The translations under genes and the position numbers were made by a program. Below, in pieces: positions 8,555 to 17,839 of a stretch of DNA of 64,000 bases. The DNA is from Thermalbibacter longus (GTDB lineage Bacteria; Chloroflexota; Chloroflexia; Thermomicrobiales; Thermomicrobiaceae): the NCBI RefSeq assembly GCF_023806485.1, contig NZ_JAMSLR010000003.1, forward strand, positions 252,965 through 316,964, in the 5' to 3' direction. Numbering within the stretch: position 1 is the first letter of the stretch; each line of letters starts with the position of its first letter. The notes under the pieces were generated by a model. The model made no database searches and had not been told where the DNA came from. It saw nothing but the letters and a program-made list of their open reading frames with translations.

Positions 8555-9475
8555 GTGGCCCGATATGTTCTCTCGAGATTGCTTCGAGCGCTTGCCACAC
8601 TGTGGTTCGCGGTCACGCTGGTATTCATCGGTCTTCGCCTCTCCGGCGATCCGGCTGCTGCACTTCTGGGGCCTGAGGCACGCCCGGAAGCGGTTGAAGC
8701 CCTTCGCCGCGCCTGGGGCTTGGATCGGTCGATCCCTGTCCAGTACGCCGTGTATCTGACCAATGTGCTGCAAGGTGACTTCGGCCAGTCGCTCCGCGAA
8801 CAACGGGCCGCCACTGTCGTGGTGCACGAGCGCCTTCCTGCGACCGCGCGACTGGCTCTCGTCTCCGTTGGGATGGCACTTGTGCTCGGAATTCCGGCGG
8901 GCGTGCTGGCAGCGCTGCGCCGCGGCACCACCCTCGATCGGTTGCTGATGAGCGTCGCGTTGATCGGTCAGGGCCTGCCGAACTTCGTTCTCGGACTCTT
9001 TCTGATTCTTCTCTTTGCCTTCCATCTGCGCTGGCTACCGAGTGGGGGTCAGCACGACTTACGTGGCCTGATTCTCCCTGCGTTCACTTTGAGTACCTAT
9101 GGGATCACGAGCCTTGCCCGCTTTTCGCGCTCGGCAGTTCTCGATGTGATCAACCAGGACTATATGCGTACCGCGCAGGCGAAAGGGTTACCTCCCAGCC
9201 GGATCTTGCTTGACCATCTGGGTCGTAATGCTGCGCTCACGCTGGTGACGGTACTGGGGCTCCAGCTCAGTGTCGCGATAGCCGGCGCCGTCGTAACTGA
9301 GACCGTCTTTGCCTGGCCGGGGATGGGCCGGCTACTGTCTCAAGCAACGGAGCAACGAGATTTCCCCGTGGTGCAATACGGCGTGTTTTTGGTCGCCCTC
9401 TCGGTGGTGACTGTGAACCTCGCCATCGACCTCCTCTATGGATTCATCGATCCTCGAATTCGGTTGGCCGATTAG
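8555..9475 (+). CDS. ABC transporter permease, DppB/OppB type
   Basis: 306 residues with six transmembrane segments, inner membrane. It begins ARYVLSRLLRALATLWFAVTLVF, and the EAA loop (QDYMRTAQAKGLPPSRILLDHLGRNA) contacts the ATPase. GAVVTETVFAWPGMGRLL and YGFIDPRIRL are typical of dipeptide/oligopeptide/nickel permeases. GTG 8555 is chosen because GGAGGT lies seven bases before it; an in-frame ATG at 8540 is possible. It is the first gene of a plus-strand cluster: second permease (19-base gap), binding lipoprotein, phosphodiesterase. No ATPase gene is in the cluster. Base composition is slightly less GC-rich than neighbouring operons. Confidence 0.9.
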   Translation: MARYVLSRLLRALATLWFAVTLVFIGLRLSGDPAAALLGPEARPEAVEALRRAWGLDRSIPVQYAVYLTNVLQGDFGQSLREQRAATVVVHERLPATARLALVSVGMALVLGIPAGVLAALRRGTTLDRLLMSVALIGQGLPNFVLGLFLILLFAFHLRWLPSGGQHDLRGLILPAFTLSTYGITSLARFSRSAVLDVINQDYMRTAQAKGLPPSRILLDHLGRNAALTLVTVLGLQLSVAIAGAVVTETVFAWPGMGRLLSQATEQRDFPVVQYGVFLVALSVVTVNLAIDLLYGFIDPRIRLAD

Positions 9476-9493
9476 AGGAAGTTGGAGAACGTG

Positions 9494-10408
9494 ATGGCTC
9501 AATCGCTCACCCGCAGGCGGCCGGTCGCTCGAGAACGTCCGGCGACGCCCCTTGTGGCGCAACGCCAGCGCACCCGTTGGAGTACGGCCCCCGTACTGCT
9601 GATCCTGGGCTGGGCTCTCCTCGCGGTGCTCGTCGCGCTCGGCGTCGCTCAGCCATGGCTCGGGCTCGCTGAGCCAGGCGCGCAGCACCTTACCGAGCGA
9701 CTGCAGCCACCAATCGGGTTCGGAGGGACATGGGAGCATCCATTCGGCACGGATCAGCTTGGCCGCGATCTACTAAGCAGGCTCCTCGCTGGAGCGCGGG
9801 TCTCGCTCGGCCTCGCGACGCTGGGAGTCACGATCAGCCTCGTGGTGGGATCGATGCTCGGACTGCTTGCGGGCTTCCGGCGTGGTGTCTTGGATCACGC
9901 AATAATGTTCATCGTCGATGTCCAGCTCTCGATCCCCTTCCTGGCTATTGCGCTGGTTGCACTGACGCTCTTTGGCACTGGCCTTCCAGTGCTGATTGTG
10001 CTGCTCGGGCTGAGCGGCTGGGAGCAGTATGCGCGACTCGCCCGCGCGCTGAGCCTGCGAACCAGCCAAGAGCTGTATGTCATTGCGGCACGCAGCCTGG
10101 GCGCATCAACTGCCCGAGTCCTCAGTCGTCATGTGCTCCCGAACATTGTCGCGCCGCTTCTCGTCCTGGCAACGCTCCAGTTTACGAGCTTGCTGCTCCT
10201 TGAATCGTCGCTCAGCTTTCTCGGTCTGGGCGTCCAGCCGCCGACTCCAAGCTGGGGAAATATGTTGGGCGACGCACGCAACTATCTTCAGCTCGCCTGG
10301 TGGACGACCGTTGCCCCAGGGCTTGCGCTGCTGCTCGTGACCCTAGTCGTGAACGCGACCGGAGACTGGCTACGCGACGTTACCGATCCAGTACTCCGCC
10401 GGAGATAG
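9494..10408 (+). CDS. ABC transporter permease, DppC/OppC type
   Basis: 304 residues, partner of the upstream DppB-like permease. A hydrophobic segment near 30-55 is followed by the periplasmic HPFGTDQLGRDLLSRLLAGARVSL, diagnostic for DppC/OppC; the EAA loop includes AARSLGASTARVLSRHVLPN, and the C-terminal SSLSFLGLGVQPPTPSWGNML is the usual signature. The ATG at 9494 has GGAG six bases upstream; GTG 9491 and TTG 9482 are weaker. The two permeases should form the membrane channel for the substrate delivered by the binding protein at 10,456. Confidence 0.92.
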   Translation: MAQSLTRRRPVARERPATPLVAQRQRTRWSTAPVLLILGWALLAVLVALGVAQPWLGLAEPGAQHLTERLQPPIGFGGTWEHPFGTDQLGRDLLSRLLAGARVSLGLATLGVTISLVVGSMLGLLAGFRRGVLDHAIMFIVDVQLSIPFLAIALVALTLFGTGLPVLIVLLGLSGWEQYARLARALSLRTSQELYVIAARSLGASTARVLSRHVLPNIVAPLLVLATLQFTSLLLLESSLSFLGLGVQPPTPSWGNMLGDARNYLQLAWWTTVAPGLALLLVTLVVNATGDWLRDVTDPVLRRR

Positions 10409-10455
10409 AGGATGCTCGTGAGCGTAGAGAAAGAAGGATCGATAAGGAGGACGTG

Positions 10456-12153
10456 ATGAAGGGAACCCTGCTCAACCGTCGGTATATGCTCAAGCTGGCT
10501 GCCCTCGGAGCCGGTAGCGTCTTGCTGTCGCCAGCGCTGCTCGCCTGTCGAACAACAGAGCCAGATGATGCGACCTCAGCCGGAGGAGGAGGTGAAACGA
10601 CCTCGAGTGCAAACGCTCCGTCAGCCAGTACGGCGACACCTGGCATGGCCAGCACGCCTGCCCCGTCAGGCTCCCCATCAACTACGACCGATCGGCCTGA
10701 ACTGCGCATCGGCGTACAGGGATTGCCGCCAGTCCTCGATCCCGACCAGGTACTCTCCAATGTCGGCACCCGTGTCACGTACTCGATGTTCGACTACCTG
10801 ATCGAGCGTGACTTTCGTTCCGGCACGACTGCGGGCACCGGATTCGAACTCATCCCGATGGTAGCCCGGGAGTGGCAGCGCATCGATGACCTGACCATCG
10901 AGTTCCGGCTGCGCGACGATGTTCGCTTCCATCACGGACAGCCACTGACTGCGCAGGACGTGGTGTTCACGTTTCAGCGGCTTCTCGATAACCCTCCGGA
11001 TGCGCTCCTGGAGGCGAAGTCGTACTTCAGTACAGTGCAGGGCGTCGAGGCCGTGGACGAGTACACCGTTCGGTTCACGACGCTCTATCCTGATCCGGTC
11101 TTCGAGAAGCGCATCTCTTCCTGGGGTGGTTGGCTGCTGCCCAAGGACTACTACGAGGAGGTCGGCCTCGACGGGTTCGCCCTGCGCCCGGTGGGAACCG
11201 GTCCCTACCGGCTGGTCGAATTCCAGCCTGATGATCATCTCACGCTGGAAGCCTTCGACGAGTACTTCGGTGGGCTCCCGACGGCACGGCGCATCATTTT
11301 TCGGGTGATCCCTGAAATCCAGGCCAGAGTCACTGCCCTGGCCAACGGCGAGGTCGACATCATCACGAATGTGCCGCCCGACCAAGTGCCGGTGCTCCAG
11401 CAGATCTCCGGAGTCGAAGTGCGCAGTGTACCACTCGCGAACTGCCACGTCCTTCGCTACAACTGCAACCGACCCGAGCTGCGCGACAAGCGTGTCCGTC
11501 AGGCTCTCAATCTGGCCATTGATCGAAAGCTCCTCGTCGATACCCTCTGGGGCGGTCAGGCGCTGCTTACCCGTGGTTTCCAGTTCGAGGACTGGGGACC
11601 GCTCTACAACCCCGATCGTCCCTACTTGCCCTACGATCCAGATCGCGCCCGCGCGCTTCTCGCAGAGGCCGGCTATGCCGGCCAGACTATCCGGTACAAC
11701 GTCAAGCCTGGCTACTATACGTTGGGAGTTGAAGCTGCTCAGGCTATCGTGGAGATGTGGAAGGCGGTCGGCATCAACGCCGAGGTGCAGCTCATCGACT
11801 GGGCAGATTTGCCGAAAGAGGAGCGGGTAGTCGGCTCGTGGTCCAATTCCAACTATCTGGCTGATCCAGAGGGAGCCTTCTGGAATCGCTGGGGAAAGGA
11901 ACAGGCCACCCAGCGCGACTGGTGGACGCCAGAGAATCCCCGCTTTAACGAGTTGGGTGACCAGCAGCGCCGAACGCTCGACCAGAACTTCCGCTACCGG
12001 GCCTTCCAGGAGATGCTCGACATCTGGGAGGATGAGGCTCCCGGTACTGTGCTCTACATCCCGATCGAGCACTACGGCGTGCGGATGGGGATCGAATGGA
12101 CACCATACTCCTTCTACTACATGGATCTGCGTCCCGATAACCTCAAGTTCTAA
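10456..12153 (+). CDS. Oligopeptide-type ABC substrate-binding lipoprotein (SBP family 5)
   Basis: 565 residues. The N-terminus NRRYMLKLAALGAG...SPALLAC31 combines a twin-arginine-like pair with a lipobox, then a Ser/Thr/Ala/Pro linker to about residue 80. The mature domain has the SBP_bac_5 pattern: EWQRIDDLTIEFRLRDDVRF, HHGQPLTAQDVVFTF, RPVGTGPYRLVEF and DKRVRQALNLAIDRKLLV. It is anchored outside the membrane and captures peptides or similar solutes for the permeases upstream. The ATG has AAGGAGG eight bases before it. The substrate is unknown; the phosphodiesterase 27 bases downstream suggests a phosphorus-containing compound is worth considering. Confidence 0.92.
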   Translation: MKGTLLNRRYMLKLAALGAGSVLLSPALLACRTTEPDDATSAGGGGETTSSANAPSASTATPGMASTPAPSGSPSTTTDRPELRIGVQGLPPVLDPDQVLSNVGTRVTYSMFDYLIERDFRSGTTAGTGFELIPMVAREWQRIDDLTIEFRLRDDVRFHHGQPLTAQDVVFTFQRLLDNPPDALLEAKSYFSTVQGVEAVDEYTVRFTTLYPDPVFEKRISSWGGWLLPKDYYEEVGLDGFALRPVGTGPYRLVEFQPDDHLTLEAFDEYFGGLPTARRIIFRVIPEIQARVTALANGEVDIITNVPPDQVPVLQQISGVEVRSVPLANCHVLRYNCNRPELRDKRVRQALNLAIDRKLLVDTLWGGQALLTRGFQFEDWGPLYNPDRPYLPYDPDRARALLAEAGYAGQTIRYNVKPGYYTLGVEAAQAIVEMWKAVGINAEVQLIDWADLPKEERVVGSWSNSNYLADPEGAFWNRWGKEQATQRDWWTPENPRFNELGDQQRRTLDQNFRYRAFQEMLDIWEDEAPGTVLYIPIEHYGVRMGIEWTPYSFYYMDLRPDNLKF

Positions 12154-12180
12154 CGGCGACTGAACGCTGAGGAGCCGCTC

Positions 12181-13653
12181 ATGCAAAGAGTCCAGCGTGT
12201 CCTGATCGTGACGCTCGACGGCTTGCGTCCGGACTTCGTTACCCCAGAGCAGATGCCCTTTCTCACGTCCTTGGTTGCGCACGGCACGCGCCTGCTCGAC
12301 TATCACGCCGCCTATCCACCCCACACTCGCGTTCAGGTGACCACGCTCGCGACTGGCGTCTACCCCGGCGTGCACGGAATCGTGGCCAACGTGATGCTGG
12401 TGCCGGGTGCCAGCTCCGATCACATCGTCGATACCTCGGACTACCAGCACCTCGCCTCGCTCGATGCGGCGACCGGAGGTCGGGCTGTGCTCGTGCCGAC
12501 CTTAAGCGAGCTCTTGGCGCTCGAGGATCGCCGGCTCGCGATCGCGGCCAGCTCGTCGCCCGGTTCGACGATTTTGTGGACGCGGACGCATCCATACCGG
12601 GTGGTGAACCCACGCACCACCTACGGCCTGCCAGACCTTGTTGCTCTCCGTGAAAAGCTCGGTGAGCCACCGGATCCCGCCGGACCGCAGATGGCGCTCG
12701 CAGAGTACGTGGTGCGCGCCGCGCTCGGCCTCTTTCTCGAAGATCCCGAGGTAGCGGTCACCGTCCTGTGGATCAACGAGCCCGATGCCAGCCTGCACCG
12801 CTACGGGCTCGGCGCGCCCGAAGTGATCGCCACGCTGCGCGAGCTGGATCTCCTCATCCGTCGTCTGATCGAATCGCTCGATGGGCGCGGGCTGCTCGAT
12901 GATACTATGGTCGTGCTGCTCTCCGATCACGGCCACTCCACGCCACGCACCGGCCGCTCTCTTGCCGAGGGGCTCCGGCAGGCTCCCCTCGCCGTGCAAC
13001 AGGTCGCAGCATCGCTGGTACCGAGCAGTGATTTCCTGTTCCTGCGGCCGGGGGCACGGCGCCCGCGAGCGAGCGAGCTGCGTCCGCTCGTCGAGTGGCT
13101 CTACCAGCAGCCATGGACAGGCGTAGTCTTCGCCCCGCCGGACGATGCCCAGGAGCTTCCGGGCGCTCTGCCGCTCGATGCTGTCTGGGGCGACCGCCTG
13201 TGCCGCGAGGTCGAGGAGCGCCTGCCTGTCCTCGCAGTCAGCCCGACCTGGAGCGACGAGCCGAACGCGCATGGGTTGCCTGGTACAGTGTTCGCGCTCA
13301 CCGAGCAGGTCGCGACCCGGTCGACCCACGGCGCGGCCTCTCCGTGGGATCTGCACGCGTTCGCGCTGTTCTTCGGCAAGGGAATCCAGTCTGGTGTCGA
13401 AAGCACGCTCCCGGCGGGGGCTGTCGACATCGTCCCGACGGTCTTGACCGCCTTGGGTCTCCCTGTGCCGGAAGATGTGCAAGGTCGGGTACTGCGGGAG
13501 ATCTTCGGCAAGCCGGTCGAGCTGCCGCCTAAGCACTGTCGTGAGCTGGTGCGCCCACGCGATCGGGGCAGCGAGCGGATTCCCGTGGTGGTGCGTGAGC
13601 GGCTCGGCACGACCACGTACCTCCACCTGGCTGCGCCGGACGACGCGGTGTGA
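12181..13653 (+). CDS. Alkaline phosphatase-superfamily phosphodiesterase/nucleotide pyrophosphatase
   Basis: 490 residues, type I phosphodiesterase fold. VTLDGLRPDF near the N-terminus gives the first metal Asp; YPPHTRVQVTTLATGVYPGVHGI holds the catalytic Thr; LWINEPDASLHRYG gives the DxxxH metal pair and VVLLSDHGHS the next metal Asp-His; a late His lies in STHGAASPW. No signal peptide is visible, so it is probably cytoplasmic. The start follows GAGGAG. It is last in the ABC-transporter operon, suggesting that the imported solute is a phosphodiester or phosphonate ester cleaved here; that link is inference. Confidence 0.85.
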   Translation: MQRVQRVLIVTLDGLRPDFVTPEQMPFLTSLVAHGTRLLDYHAAYPPHTRVQVTTLATGVYPGVHGIVANVMLVPGASSDHIVDTSDYQHLASLDAATGGRAVLVPTLSELLALEDRRLAIAASSSPGSTILWTRTHPYRVVNPRTTYGLPDLVALREKLGEPPDPAGPQMALAEYVVRAALGLFLEDPEVAVTVLWINEPDASLHRYGLGAPEVIATLRELDLLIRRLIESLDGRGLLDDTMVVLLSDHGHSTPRTGRSLAEGLRQAPLAVQQVAASLVPSSDFLFLRPGARRPRASELRPLVEWLYQQPWTGVVFAPPDDAQELPGALPLDAVWGDRLCREVEERLPVLAVSPTWSDEPNAHGLPGTVFALTEQVATRSTHGAASPWDLHAFALFFGKGIQSGVESTLPAGAVDIVPTVLTALGLPVPEDVQGRVLREIFGKPVELPPKHCRELVRPRDRGSERIPVVVRERLGTTTYLHLAAPDDAV

Positions 13654-13678
13654 CCTGTCACGCGAGGGATGCGTGGGG

Positions 13679-14446
13679 TCAAGCGAGCGGCACGCCCAGC
13701 CTGGCCAGGCGGTCGCGCAGGCGCTGGGCGTCGTCGACCGCGTGCGCCCAGGCATCGTTGTTGAAGTAGACGTGGCCCTCGCGCCCGCTGGCGGCGAGCT
13801 GCTCCAACCGCGCAGCCAACGCGGCGATCTCCTCGTCGGTCAGGCCGATTCCGAACGCGCCGTGGTGTACCCGCACGTAGCCGAAGGGCCCGGTGAACGG
13901 CAGCTCCTCAGGCTCCGGGCACCGGCCGCCCAGCGCGACGACGACCGTGCCGCCGGACGTGGAGACCAGATCCAGCACCGCCGGCTCGAACCAGCTCGGA
14001 TGGCGGAACTCGATCGCGAATCGGGGGCGCGCGGGCAACCGGGCGAGGAAGCCGCGTAGCCGCTCCACATCCCGCTCGAAGCCCGGTGGGAGTTGGAAGA
14101 GCACCACCTCCAACGCCGGCCCGAGCCCACCGGCTGCCTCCAGCAGGTGACCCAGCTCATCCTCTACGTCCGCCAGGCGCCGGACGTGTGTGATCAGGCG
14201 GCTGGCCTTGACCGCGAACCGGAAGCCAGGCCGCGAGGACGCAACCTGTGCCCAGCGAGCGAACTGTTGCCGCGAGGGCAGGCGGTAGAAGCTGGCGTTG
14301 ATCTCCACGGTCGGGAAGTGCTGGACGTAGTAGGCGAACCACTGGCTCGGCGCGAGATCAGGCGGGTAGAACCGCCCGAGCCAGTGCCGGTACGACCAGC
14401 CCGAGGTGCCGATCCACAGCATCTGCACCCGCCCCGGTGCGTCCAC
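13679..14446 (-). CDS. DUF72 (YecE-like) protein
   Basis: 255 residues, TIM-barrel DUF72 family. LWIGTSGWSYRHW and FYPPDLAPSQWFAYYVQHFPTVEINASFYRLP are the family hallmarks, with FRFAVKASRLITH and YFNNDAWAHAVDDAQRLRDRL later. The biochemical role of the family is unsettled. The GTG at 14,446 gives MDAPGRVQ before the conserved start; an ATG at 14,422 is at least as likely because the family usually begins with the TSGWSY strand. It is convergent with the phosphodiesterase gene. Confidence 0.88.
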   Translation of the reverse strand: MDAPGRVQMLWIGTSGWSYRHWLGRFYPPDLAPSQWFAYYVQHFPTVEINASFYRLPSRQQFARWAQVASSRPGFRFAVKASRLITHVRRLADVEDELGHLLEAAGGLGPALEVVLFQLPPGFERDVERLRGFLARLPARPRFAIEFRHPSWFEPAVLDLVSTSGGTVVVALGGRCPEPEELPFTGPFGYVRVHHGAFGIGLTDEEIAALAARLEQLAASGREGHVYFNNDAWAHAVDDAQRLRDRLARLGVPLA

Positions 14447-14484
14447 GCGCTTCCAGCCGGCGCTCGACTCGTGGCAGGCCGAGG

Positions 14485-15774
14485 TCAGCCGCTCGCTCGT
14501 GCCGGTTGTAGCACCTCGAGCAGGATCAGCGCCAGCACCTTCGTCCCGGTCACCAGCTCTTCCACGGTAATGTACTCGTCCGACTGGTGCGAGGTGTCGT
14601 TCGACGCCGGGCCATAGAGGATGCTGTTCGTAATCCCGGCCCCATGCACCACGAAACGCTGGTCGTGGCTGCCGGCCGAGATCATGACCCGCGGGGTCAT
14701 GCCCATCTCCCGGATTGCCCGAGCAGCGGCCTGAGCCAGCGGCTGCTGCTCGTCCACCAGCGTCGGCGGCGTGGCGTAGCGCTCCTCGTAGCTCCAGCGC
14801 AGTCGCGGCTCCTCAACGCGCAGAGCCTCCAGGAGGTCGAAGAGTTCCTGCCGGGCCTGATCGAGCGTCTCCGGCGGCACCAGCCGGCGGTTGAAGGTGA
14901 CGGTGCAGCGGTCGGGGATCACGTTGGTGGCAACTCCACCCTCGATCGTGTCGAACGAGAGCGTCGCCGTCTCAGTGCCTGGCGTCGCGAGCAGGAGGTC
15001 GGTGCGGCGCTGGCGGAGCTGCGGTTTCAGTTCCGACTCGGCCCGGCAGAGGAAGCGTGCCGCCAGTTCGACCGCGTTCACCCCCAGGTGCGGGGCGCTG
15101 CCGTGGGCCTGCCGGCCATAGAGCGTGAACGCGCCCCAGAGCGCGCCCTTGTGCCCCACGCCGATGCCGTCCAGCCCGAACGGCTCGGTGATGATCACGC
15201 CGTCGGTGTTCTCGCGGCTGATCACTCCCTGCTCGACCAGGAACCCGGTGCCGGCATTCCGGTTGCCCACCGTCTCCTCGTCCGGCACGAAGCTGTGGGT
15301 CACCTCACCAGCCCAGTCAACGCCGGCCCGGCGCAAGGCTTCGACCGCGTATATCTGGGCGACCAGCCCGCTCTTCATGTCGCACGCGCCGCGGCCATAG
15401 ATGCGCCCGTCGATGAGCTCGCCGCCGAACGGGTCGCGCGTCCAATCGTGCCCAGCGGGGACGACGTCGTAGTGGCCGTTGATGTGGAGACGGAAGCCGG
15501 GGCCAGCCGGGCCTGCGAGCCGGGCCAGCAAGTTCGGCCGCGGCAGTCCCTCGCCGAGCGGCGCGAGGGTCGGTAGCAGCTCGTCCGGCACTCGGACGAC
15601 CTCGGTGGCGTAGCCCAGTCCATCGAGTAGCCCCTTCGCCAGCGCCACGAAGTCCTCGTAGGCTTCACCTGGCGGGTTCACCGTGGGAACCCGGATGAAC
15701 GCTTGGAGGGTCTCGACCATCTCACTGGCTAGCGCATCTACCGCGGCGCAGACCGCTCGCTGGCGCTCGTCCAT
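14485..15774 (-). CDS. M20-family ArgE/DapE-like deacylase
   Basis: 429 residues, zinc metallopeptidase/deacylase of family M20. NGHYDVVP gives the first metal His and the catalytic Asp, YGRGACDMKSG the bridging Asp, and FVPDEETVG the catalytic Glu and metal ligand; a late His near SNDTSHQSDEY completes the site. A dimerisation lid domain sits between about 190 and 310. It hydrolyses N-acyl amino acids or succinyl-diaminopimelate-type amides in the cytoplasm. The ATG follows GGAGGTGC. The precise substrate (acetylornithine, succinyl-DAP, or other N-acyl compounds) is not resolved, and no arg or dap neighbours are present. Confidence 0.88.
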   Translation of the reverse strand: MDERQRAVCAAVDALASEMVETLQAFIRVPTVNPPGEAYEDFVALAKGLLDGLGYATEVVRVPDELLPTLAPLGEGLPRPNLLARLAGPAGPGFRLHINGHYDVVPAGHDWTRDPFGGELIDGRIYGRGACDMKSGLVAQIYAVEALRRAGVDWAGEVTHSFVPDEETVGNRNAGTGFLVEQGVISRENTDGVIITEPFGLDGIGVGHKGALWGAFTLYGRQAHGSAPHLGVNAVELAARFLCRAESELKPQLRQRRTDLLLATPGTETATLSFDTIEGGVATNVIPDRCTVTFNRRLVPPETLDQARQELFDLLEALRVEEPRLRWSYEERYATPPTLVDEQQPLAQAAARAIREMGMTPRVMISAGSHDQRFVVHGAGITNSILYGPASNDTSHQSDEYITVEELVTGTKVLALILLEVLQPARASG

Positions 15775-15801
15775 CGTGCACCTCCCCTTCCTGAATCCAG
15801 A

Positions 15802-17703
15802 CTACTCGGCCCAGGGCATGCGTAGGGTAGCGACCACTGGCCGGTGATCCGACGACCAGCGGTCGAGGACGCGCGTTTCCAGCACGGTGACCTCCGGCGA
15901 GACGAGCAGGTAGTCGATCCGCCGGCCGTCTTCCGAGGTCGTCGCCTCGGGGCTCAGGCTGGCGCCGCTATCGACCAGTCCTGCTTCCAGCAGCCGGGCG
16001 ATCACCGCGTCCTCCGGTTCGGCGTTCAGATCGCCAGCGATCACGACCGGGACGCGGCCTGCCCAGAAGTCGACCAGCTCTTCGACCTGCGCGAGCCGCA
16101 CTGCCCCAGCCCCCCTCGGGTCGTCCAGGTGCGTGCCGATGACCCAGAGCGAGCCGCCCCCGGCCTCGACGCGCACCGCGAGCGCCGAGCGCCGCAGGTT
16201 CTGTGTCTGCGAGAAGCGCCACAGCTCCTGGGCGGTGACCGGGCTCCGGGTCAGGATCGCGTTGCCCCAGAGCCCGTCGGCGGAAGCCGGCCCCCAGGTC
16301 GGCCACATGCCCAGCCGGTGACTGAGCCAGAGAAGGTTGTCGGCCCCGTTCGTTACCAGCCAGCCGCGGCTGACCTCTTGGAGCACGACGATGTCAGGCT
16401 GGGCCGACTCGATGGTGCGAGCGATCTCCTCCAGGCTCCAGCGGTTGTCGCGCGCGAAGCCTGACTGGATATTGTAGGTCATCACAGTGATCTGGCTTGA
16501 CAGCGGGGCAGCCGAGAGTGGCGCCGGCGAGCGTAGTTCCTGCCAGCCAGCGGCGAGCGCGACCAGCGCTCCAGCGGCCAGTGCAGCGGGGTAGACCGGG
16601 ACGCGCTCGCTTGCCGGCTCGCGGCTCGGCCACCACACGGTCGCCCCGAGGCTCGTCAGCAGCCAGGCCGCGCCGAGGTAGACCCCGCTGCCGGTCGCGG
16701 TGTAGTAGCCGAAGAGCAGGCCCACCTGGATCAGCAAGCCTACGGCGAACCCCAACGCGACCCGGCCGATGCTTCCCCGCTCGCGGTCGACCCGGCCGCT
16801 CAGGAGCACGCCCGCGAGCAGTGCGGCGCTCCCGGCCGCGCTGAGCAGGAGCCCGAGGGCCGCCCATCTCGACCCGTGCCACACGAGCCAGAGCCCGAGC
16901 CCGCTGGCCACCGTCCCCGGCACCCAGCCGACCCAGTGGCGGGCCACGAGCCGGCCGAGTGCCATGCCGCCGGCCAGGCCGAGCCCGAGTACGAGGGCTC
17001 CCGCCGGCAGGCGGAGCCCGGCCTGTACCTGAGCCAGCCCCAGGTTTCCGAGCGCCAGGTGGAACAAGGCCAGGAACGGCCCGACCAGGATCGCCCGGGT
17101 GCCCGGAAGCGCGACGATCTCGTCTTCTTCCCACCGTGCCGCCAGCAGTGACAGTGCCCCCGCGCCGATCAGGAGAGCAGTCGCGAGGTGCGCTGCCGGC
17201 CCCGGCGTCCACGGGAGGTCGATCGTTAACGCAGCCGTCCGCACTGCCAGGTCGAGCGCGCAGCCGGCCAGCAGTCCGAGCCCCGCCGAGCGTCGATCCA
17301 GGCTCAGCAGGCCGACGAGCAGCCAGCCCCAGCCGGCCAGCCCGATCGCGCCGAGGAGCACCCGCAGCGGTGGGTCCTCCGTCACTTGCAACGCCAGGCG
17401 GCTGAGCCAGAGCCCGAGGGCGCTGAGGAGCAGGAGTCGCCGGCTGCCGAGTGCCTGGGCCATGAGCCCGGCCAGCGCCGGAGTGAAGAAGACGCCGACG
17501 CTGTAGAGCGCGAGCGCGGTGCGCCGGCTCTGATCGACCACGAACACCAGGTCGGCGACGAAGACGCGCGTAGCCTGCAGCCCGAGCGTCATGGCGGTGG
17601 CGGCGAGGACGATCATCCACCAGGGCTCGATGGCCCCGAGCACGAGCCTGAGCCACCCCGCCCGACCGGTGCCACGGCCTGACGGCCTGAACGGGCTCGT
17701 CAT
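15802..17703 (-). CDS. Polytopic membrane protein fused to an endonuclease/exonuclease/phosphatase (EEP) domain
   Basis: 633 residues in two parts. Residues 25-400 are almost continuously hydrophobic, about 12 segments with MFS-like short basic loops. Residues 405-633 form a complete EEP domain: VMTYNIQSGF, VVLQEVSRGW, WVIGTHLDDP, PVVIAGDLNAEPED, RRIDYLLVSPE and WSSDHRPVVATL supply the Asn/Glu/Asp/His catalytic set of the DNase I/sphingomyelinase/inositol-phosphatase fold. Both parts are in one frame without interruption. The EEP domain after a Pro-rich spacer is probably extracytoplasmic, acting on lipids or extracellular phosphodiesters; topology decides and is not certain. Confidence 0.8.
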   Translation of the reverse strand: MTSPFRPSGRGTGRAGWLRLVLGAIEPWWMIVLAATAMTLGLQATRVFVADLVFVVDQSRRTALALYSVGVFFTPALAGLMAQALGSRRLLLLSALGLWLSRLALQVTEDPPLRVLLGAIGLAGWGWLLVGLLSLDRRSAGLGLLAGCALDLAVRTAALTIDLPWTPGPAAHLATALLIGAGALSLLAARWEEDEIVALPGTRAILVGPFLALFHLALGNLGLAQVQAGLRLPAGALVLGLGLAGGMALGRLVARHWVGWVPGTVASGLGLWLVWHGSRWAALGLLLSAAGSAALLAGVLLSGRVDRERGSIGRVALGFAVGLLIQVGLLFGYYTATGSGVYLGAAWLLTSLGATVWWPSREPASERVPVYPAALAAGALVALAAGWQELRSPAPLSAAPLSSQITVMTYNIQSGFARDNRWSLEEIARTIESAQPDIVVLQEVSRGWLVTNGADNLLWLSHRLGMWPTWGPASADGLWGNAILTRSPVTAQELWRFSQTQNLRRSALAVRVEAGGGSLWVIGTHLDDPRGAGAVRLAQVEELVDFWAGRVPVVIAGDLNAEPEDAVIARLLEAGLVDSGASLSPEATTSEDGRRIDYLLVSPEVTVLETRVLDRWSSDHRPVVATLRMPWAE

Positions 17704-17839
17704 CTTGCTGGTTCCCCATAGTGTCCGGCGTGTCGCGCGGATCTATCCCCCGGCAGGGGTCTGCGGAAGAGTACGGCAGTAGAGGGTATTCCGGCAATGC
17801 CCTGGCCGGAGGTGCTCTGGTCCGGTGCGCCGGAGCCGG

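Noticed and set aside
10678-12450. 590-codon open frame antisense to the binding-protein gene
   Set aside because: It is the mirror of a clear SBP gene; the sequence has no family motif and arises from GC-rich codon structure.
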